A stretch of DNA of 64,000 nucleotides from Pseudorasbora parva (lineage: Eukaryota; Chordata; Actinopteri; Cypriniformes; Gobionidae): positions 26,068,160 to 26,132,159 of the forward strand of contig NC_090173.1 in NCBI RefSeq assembly GCF_024679245.1, written 5' to 3'. The notes beneath the pieces are model-generated. The model was not told where the DNA came from. It worked only from the letters and a program-made list of their open reading frames with translations, and ran no database searches. How positions within the stretch are numbered: position 1 is the stretch's first letter; every line of letters starts with the position of its first letter. Shown here piece after piece: positions 1 to 64,000 of this stretch. Made by a program: the position numbers and the translations under genes.

Positions 1-58166
<58,166 letters not shown>

Positions 58167-58284
58167 TGATTTAAACTTTAAATTCGGTTTTATTGTTTCA
58201 TTTAGAGTCTGCTTTCAGTTTAGTATCCATTGTAAAATATTTAAAGAAGACAAAGGTGGTTTTCCTCTTTCCTGTGCCTTACAG

Positions 58285-58422
58285 ATGGTTTGCCTGTGCG
58301 CCGTTGCGCCCCAGCCCTGGTGCTTGAGCAGAAACCCTCACCCTTCCAAATACAACGAGCCTAGTCTCCAGCTGTTCGGAGAAAGGACCAAGCCCCGCCC
58401 TTCTTCCTTAGCAATCAATCAG
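58285..58422 (+). other. Exon-like open segment antisense to the cacnb1 promoter
   Basis: A strong acceptor (pyrimidine tract then TTACAG) is followed at once by ATG and 46 open codons, ending at a consensus donor CAG|GTAAGA. No homology is recognised. It might be an exon of a divergent or antisense transcript running toward rpl19, or coincidence helped by high GC content. Confidence 0.25.
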
Positions 58423-58468
58423 GTAAGAACAGGGCGCGGCTTATTGACTATACCCTCGCACTGATTGG
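58393..58468 (-). promoter_or_regulatory. cacnb1: GC box and CCAAT box upstream of cacnb1 exon 1
   Basis: On the minus strand CCAAT occurs at 58468-58464 and GGGCGGGG at 58400-58393, about 230-300 bases upstream of the exon 1 ATG, in the most GC-rich part of the intergenic stretch. This is a plausible core promoter. The transcription start cannot be placed. Confidence 0.42.
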
Positions 58469-59877
58469 CTGATGGAGTGAAAATTACTATGAGATGGACG
58501 ACGCCTGTTGTAGCTACTACTCCACACACTACTGTCCATGATGGCACTGGCACATTGCTGCTGCTTCATATAAGCGCGAGATGACCACACCCATTACTTA
58601 AGAAAACCACAAAATGGCATAATAGAGTCATTTTAGCAAACAGGAATGCAATTTTTCAGTTATCTCATATATAAAAAAACTATTAATAATCTAGGCTATT
58701 ATATTTGTCAGAGACGAAGAAGATTTACAAGCTAATACAGTAAATGTAAAAATAGCACAAAAAAGAGTATAGTCAACAAGCCGCATCTCTTGCCGCCACC
58801 TACCGGTGCTTTTAGTCCTATTTTAGTCCCATATTTAGAGTAGACCTAGCCTATCGCTTCATTTTTTTCATTAATATTCATGCGACCCCTTGAGTTGCAT
58901 GAAAAAGTCTGTGTAAATACCTCTACTTCAGATTCAGCTTCGGAATTGTTGATGAAACTTGGGGGTGTGTTGAATAAATTCTGTTTAATAAAAATTTTCT
59001 TTATAAAGCAATTTTTTTATCATGTCTATCTAATGCGTTTCTCATCTAACACGACTTCAATATCTTTTGCGGGATAATTTCTCAGAATTGATGTGTGATA
59101 AATTTAAATTTGTAATTTTTGAGTTCATCAATCATCCAAACCGTAAGTTTTGATACCTACAAAAGTTCACCCAACAGGCAATTTAAGCAAAGGCTGTTAC
59201 AGTAAATTAAAATGTAAAATTGAACTAATGAAATAATCTGCATCACATATTACATTAGTGTTTAATCAATTTTCTTTATCGATTAAAGAAAATTACAGAT
59301 AAATATGACTCCCACCGGAATTTAATATTCTGGTGCTGTTTTGTCAAAAATGTCTGCATGCGTTGCATACCCCCTGGCCTCCAATAGATTTTTTGAAGTA
59401 CTTTGGTAGAAACTTTCCATGTGCCTGACTGTTCTGTTGCTCTGTAGTGCAGACCAGGGGGCAAAAGTTCAGAGACCACTAATCAAAGACGACGACAGCT
59501 CCCCAGACTAGGGTATGTCACTTACTGATACTACTACGTCTTACTAATACTAATAAAACCATAGACTAAAACGGCACAATGTATTACTTTATCAATACAT
59601 TAATTATTATTTCACTACTGAAGAAACGCAGGTTTAAATCTCAACAGGTGAAACACTCCCCCCCATGGCCATTTTAATAAACAGCAATTCAAAGCTTAGC
59701 CTACTATTTTTACGGTCTATGCTACAAATACAAATGCCTACAACACCCAGCAGTATTGTTTAAATTTATGTTCAAGCTCTTACTTTATTGAGTTACAATA
59801 TAAGTGTTGAATGCACATCAAATGAATAAGTAAATAATGCATACATTAGTAGGCTACTTTATTCGTCATGCTACACA
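58423..59877. other. Intergenic region between cacnb1 and rpl19
   Basis: Apart from the promoter motifs listed separately, this ~1.45-kb stretch is AT-rich. It has no convincing exon, and I could not assign a transposon family to it. Confidence 0.5.
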
Positions 59878-59966
59878 CTCCAGTCCAGTCGGTGGCGGTA
59901 ATAAATCTCTAAGATGGTTGCCAACCGCCAATAAACACCATAGAAGAAGAAGAAAAAGAAGAAGAC
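59878..59966 (+). repeat. Short dispersed repeat with GAA-rich tail abutting the rpl19 start
   Basis: CAGTCGGTGGCGGTAATA followed by GGTTGCCAACCGCC, AATAAACACC and an (AGA/GAA)n tail resembles a repeat common in cyprinid genomes. The GAA tail ends only a few bases before the predicted transcription start of rpl19. Confidence 0.45.
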
Positions 59967-59968
59967 AG

Positions 59969-59976
59969 TCCTCTTT
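59969..59976 (+). promoter_or_regulatory. rpl19: Putative 5'TOP transcription start of rpl19
   Basis: A pyrimidine run TCCTCTTT lies 28 bases before the start codon, with a second run CTTCCG at 59985. Vertebrate ribosomal-protein mRNAs begin at a C inside such a tract, which couples their translation to mTOR/LARP1. No TATA box is seen, as usual for this class. The exact start is inferred. Confidence 0.5.
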
Positions 59977-60003
59977 GCATTTGACTTCCGCTGACTAGTA
60001 GCC

Positions 60004-62059
<2,056 letters not shown>

Positions 62060-62103
62060 GATTGTCTTATTACTTTGCCCCAAATGTTCTTCAGCTGTGA
62101 TTA

Positions 62104-62109
62104 AATAAA
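62104..62109 (+). terminator. rpl19: Polyadenylation signal AATAAA of rpl19
   Basis: AATAAA 45 bases after the stop codon, followed by TG/T-rich sequence (CAGTTTGTTTACAGC, then GAGTGTGTGT), gives a short 3' UTR of the kind ribosomal-protein mRNAs have. Confidence 0.75.
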
Positions 62110-62144
62110 TATACAGTTTGTTTACAGCTCTTTGGTCTCCCGAG

Positions 62145-62290
62145 TGTGTGTATTATGGTGGCCCAGTGGTGCAGCCATACTAAATTAAACCACAACAAAC
62201 AAAATTTCCACAACACAATGGAAACGAGCCACAACACAACAGAAATGCTCCCGACCACGAGGGGGCTCTCGGAGTGCAATGTTAGTTTTC
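62145..62290. repeat. Short dispersed repeat after rpl19
   Basis: GGTGGCCCAGTGGTGCAG followed by CCACAACAAACAAAATTTCC and CACAACACAAC(A/G) units resembles the CACAAC-rich interior of the element at 22719-23808. Confidence 0.4.
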
Positions 62291-62643
62291 CTTGTCATTG
62301 TTCTATAGATTGGCCAGTCTTATAAAGATATAAACGCTACGATCAGTTTTAAGTGTGTAACCATTGTATATTCAAAATCACCTACTGCATATTTATCACG
62401 GCGCTTGATGCCCAAGGGAACGTCTGCTATTTCCACCATGCTGTTGATACATAATTTGTATGAATAAAAATTACTTTTAACATTTAAAAAAAGACATGTT
62501 AAAATTCCACAGCTTTGTTGTATTTAAAATAAAAAAAAACTGACTCAAATGCACAACTTTGGTTTACAGATGCTACAGATGAGACTCTTACAACTCTTAA
62601 AGCATTCTTACAACACTAAATGAACATTTTCTTAATGAAACGG

Positions 62644-62792
62644 GGCATTCCTATAGCTCAAACAGTAGAGTGTGGCACTAGCATGGTCATGGGTTTGATT
62701 CCCAGGGGAAGCAAGAACTGACCAAATGTGAATACAATGTGAGTCCCTTTGGATAATAGCGTCTGCCAAATGCATAAATGCAAATGCAAAAC
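62644..62792 (+). mobile_element. tRNA-derived SINE with L2-type tail
   Basis: Pol III A-box-like TAGCTCAAACAGTAGAG and B-box-like GGGTTTGATTCCC are spaced as in a tRNA. The 3' tail CTTTGGATAATAGCGTCTGC-CAAATG with short repeats matches the tail of the L2-type LINE at 30724-30778. SINEs of this build use the LINE's machinery. Confidence 0.82.
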
Positions 62793-62876
62793 AACAGCAG
62801 AACTGACTGCATTTGACCATTTTTTATTATCATTTGTTTTTATTTACTGACTGAATTGTTTAAATGTATCGATTTA

Positions 62877-64000
62877 AAGGTCCCATGGCATGAGGTTTTT
62901 CAAGTTCCCCCAGCCTGAATATTGTCCCCAAATGGCTAGAAATTTTGATTTGTGTAAACCGAGTTCTGGCTGTCTTTCTCTGCTTTTGAGAAATTAAGCT
63001 TGTTTGAGATGTGCAAAATCTGCGCAGAACCGATCACCGGTGATTAGCGCAAGATGCATCCCGGTGTCATTACAAATCCTGTCCGCTATGAAAATGTATC
63101 CGCAAGGACCCCCAGAGCGATTCTATTGGCTAAAATAAATTTTAATAAGTAATGTTATGAGCCTGATTACAATTTTTACAAAATCGCGTTTTGATTTTTG
63201 CTGTTTAAATTGTGTTAAAATAGTCTTCAATGTCTTACAAAGCCTTAAATGTCTTCCATATGTTTCATATACTAGTACTATATAACTGAAGCTATAAGTG
63301 CTTATATAAGTATATAAGATACAAGCATATCTCATATATAATATTTTGTGCACCTGTTCTGTATCTTGCTGGGTTTTTTTTGTTTTCTTTATTATTTACA
63401 TTATAGGTAGGCTACATTACTATGTCATGATTTTGTATTGGTACTTAGTTTATGAGTCAAAATAATTCAGAACATGTTTTTGCTCCCATTATAGCAATCA
63501 ATTACATATTTCAAATAAATGTTTTCCGTGTGTATGTGTGTACTTAGTATGGCAATGAATTCATAGTTTATTTTTAAACAATTGCTTGTCCAGAACCATG
63601 AATAACAACTTTTGATCAGGCATTTAAAACCGCTACCAGCGGACATGATTTCACAGGGGGACAGGATTTGTCATGACACCGGTTAGAAATGTGTCCACCT
63701 TGCTCTGATGTCATGCTGACGTATGTGTCGGATTCTGCAGTCGAGCGCAGTTGCTCTCCACCGCCAAGGGGGTAATCTAGCACTCGGAAAGCGTTCCACC
63801 CCTAGGGGCTGCCATTGCTAACCAAGCCATCACCTGCTGTTAGCATCCCATTGACTCCCATTCATTTTTGAGTCACTTTGACAGTGAATAACTTAACATC
63901 TGAGACGTTTAAAGACTCCATTTGTCCATTGTTTATTTCTAAAGAAACACGACAATGCATAGAAGGCTCCGTTACCTTGTATCTTGCACTATCACCCCGT
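62877..64000. mobile_element. TTAA-bordered element, interrupted, running off the right edge
   Basis: TTAA-AGGTCCCATGGCATGA at 62874 is the start of a known style of cyprinid element. Its sequence resumes after the 63063-63680 insertion with transposon-like text (CCCATTGACTCCCATTCATT). The other end is beyond the window. Confidence 0.55.
63063..63680. mobile_element. 618-bp MITE, copy 2
   Basis: Inverted ends GGTGTCAT(T/G)ACAAATCC; almost the same sequence as 12829-13444 throughout. Nested in the element that begins at 62877. Confidence 0.9.

Noticed and set aside
62644..62715. SINE head as a functional tRNA gene
   Set aside because: Acceptor and anticodon stems do not pair and the L2-type tail follows; it is a retroposon.

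Overview
This window is vertebrate nuclear DNA, almost certainly from a cyprinid fish (zebrafish/carp relatives). The evidence is two split protein-coding genes with teleost-type sequence, an AT-rich background, very long GA/CA/TA/GATA/GAAA microsatellites, and a dense set of DNA-transposon families typical of Danio-like genomes. The exact species cannot be fixed from the sequence alone.

Two genes stand head to head. On the minus strand, from 58,166 down past the left edge of the window, lies cacnb1, the beta-1 subunit of voltage-gated calcium channels. I recover ten constitutive or phase-consistent exon positions (58074-58166, 51802-51888, 13770-13889, 7744-7866, 7112-7248, 6375-6442, 3265-3410 or 2300-2328, 1047-1127, 901-959, 567-676). 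Every junction keeps frame. The gene is cut by the window edge inside the guanylate-kinase-like domain. It carries both alternative HOOK exons (muscle-type 7a and short 7b), two introns with GC donors, and at least two candidate alternative first exons (55468-55485 and 24977-25012). On the plus strand, 60,004-62,059, lies a complete six-exon rpl19 encoding a 196-residue ribosomal protein eL19, with a 5'TOP-like start and an AATAAA signal. About 1.8 kb containing GC and CCAAT boxes separates the two start codons. The neighbouring CACNB1-RPL19 pair is also found in mammals.

The cacnb1 introns, especially the ~37.9-kb intron between 13,890 and 51,801, are filled with mobile elements. Left to right: a Tc1-like element holding a nested 156-bp MITE (4.5-5.9 kb); a THAP-encoding TTAA-target (Kolobok-like) element (9.4-10.9 kb) and a shortened relative (20.4-21.5 kb); a 616-bp MITE (12.8-13.4 kb) with a second copy at 63.1-63.7 kb; a LINE fragment and a probable solo LTR (16.3-17.0 kb); a decayed Tc1-like copy (18.2-19.7 kb); a 1.09-kb element with 62-bp inverted ends (22.7-23.8 kb); two TTAA elements sharing one TTAA (26.0-28.5 kb); an L2-type LINE (29.4-30.8 kb); a degraded minus-strand L1-like LINE split by a TTAA element (31.2-37.3 kb); a second Tc1-like copy (38.4-39.6 kb); and a ~6.9-kb inverted-repeat element (44.0-50.9 kb) into which a complete but dead Ty3/gypsy element with integrase placed before reverse transcriptase (Gmr1-like) has inserted. 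Intron 1 holds a 536-bp foldback element and other MITEs. Downstream of rpl19 are a tRNA-derived SINE and nested MITEs.

No element appears coding-competent: each reading frame inspected has stops, deletions or a changed catalytic residue. The best biological leads are the splicing architecture of cacnb1 (phase-locked mutually exclusive exons, two GC-AG introns, candidate alternative promoters with a MEF2 site) and the mosaic of TTAA-target elements.
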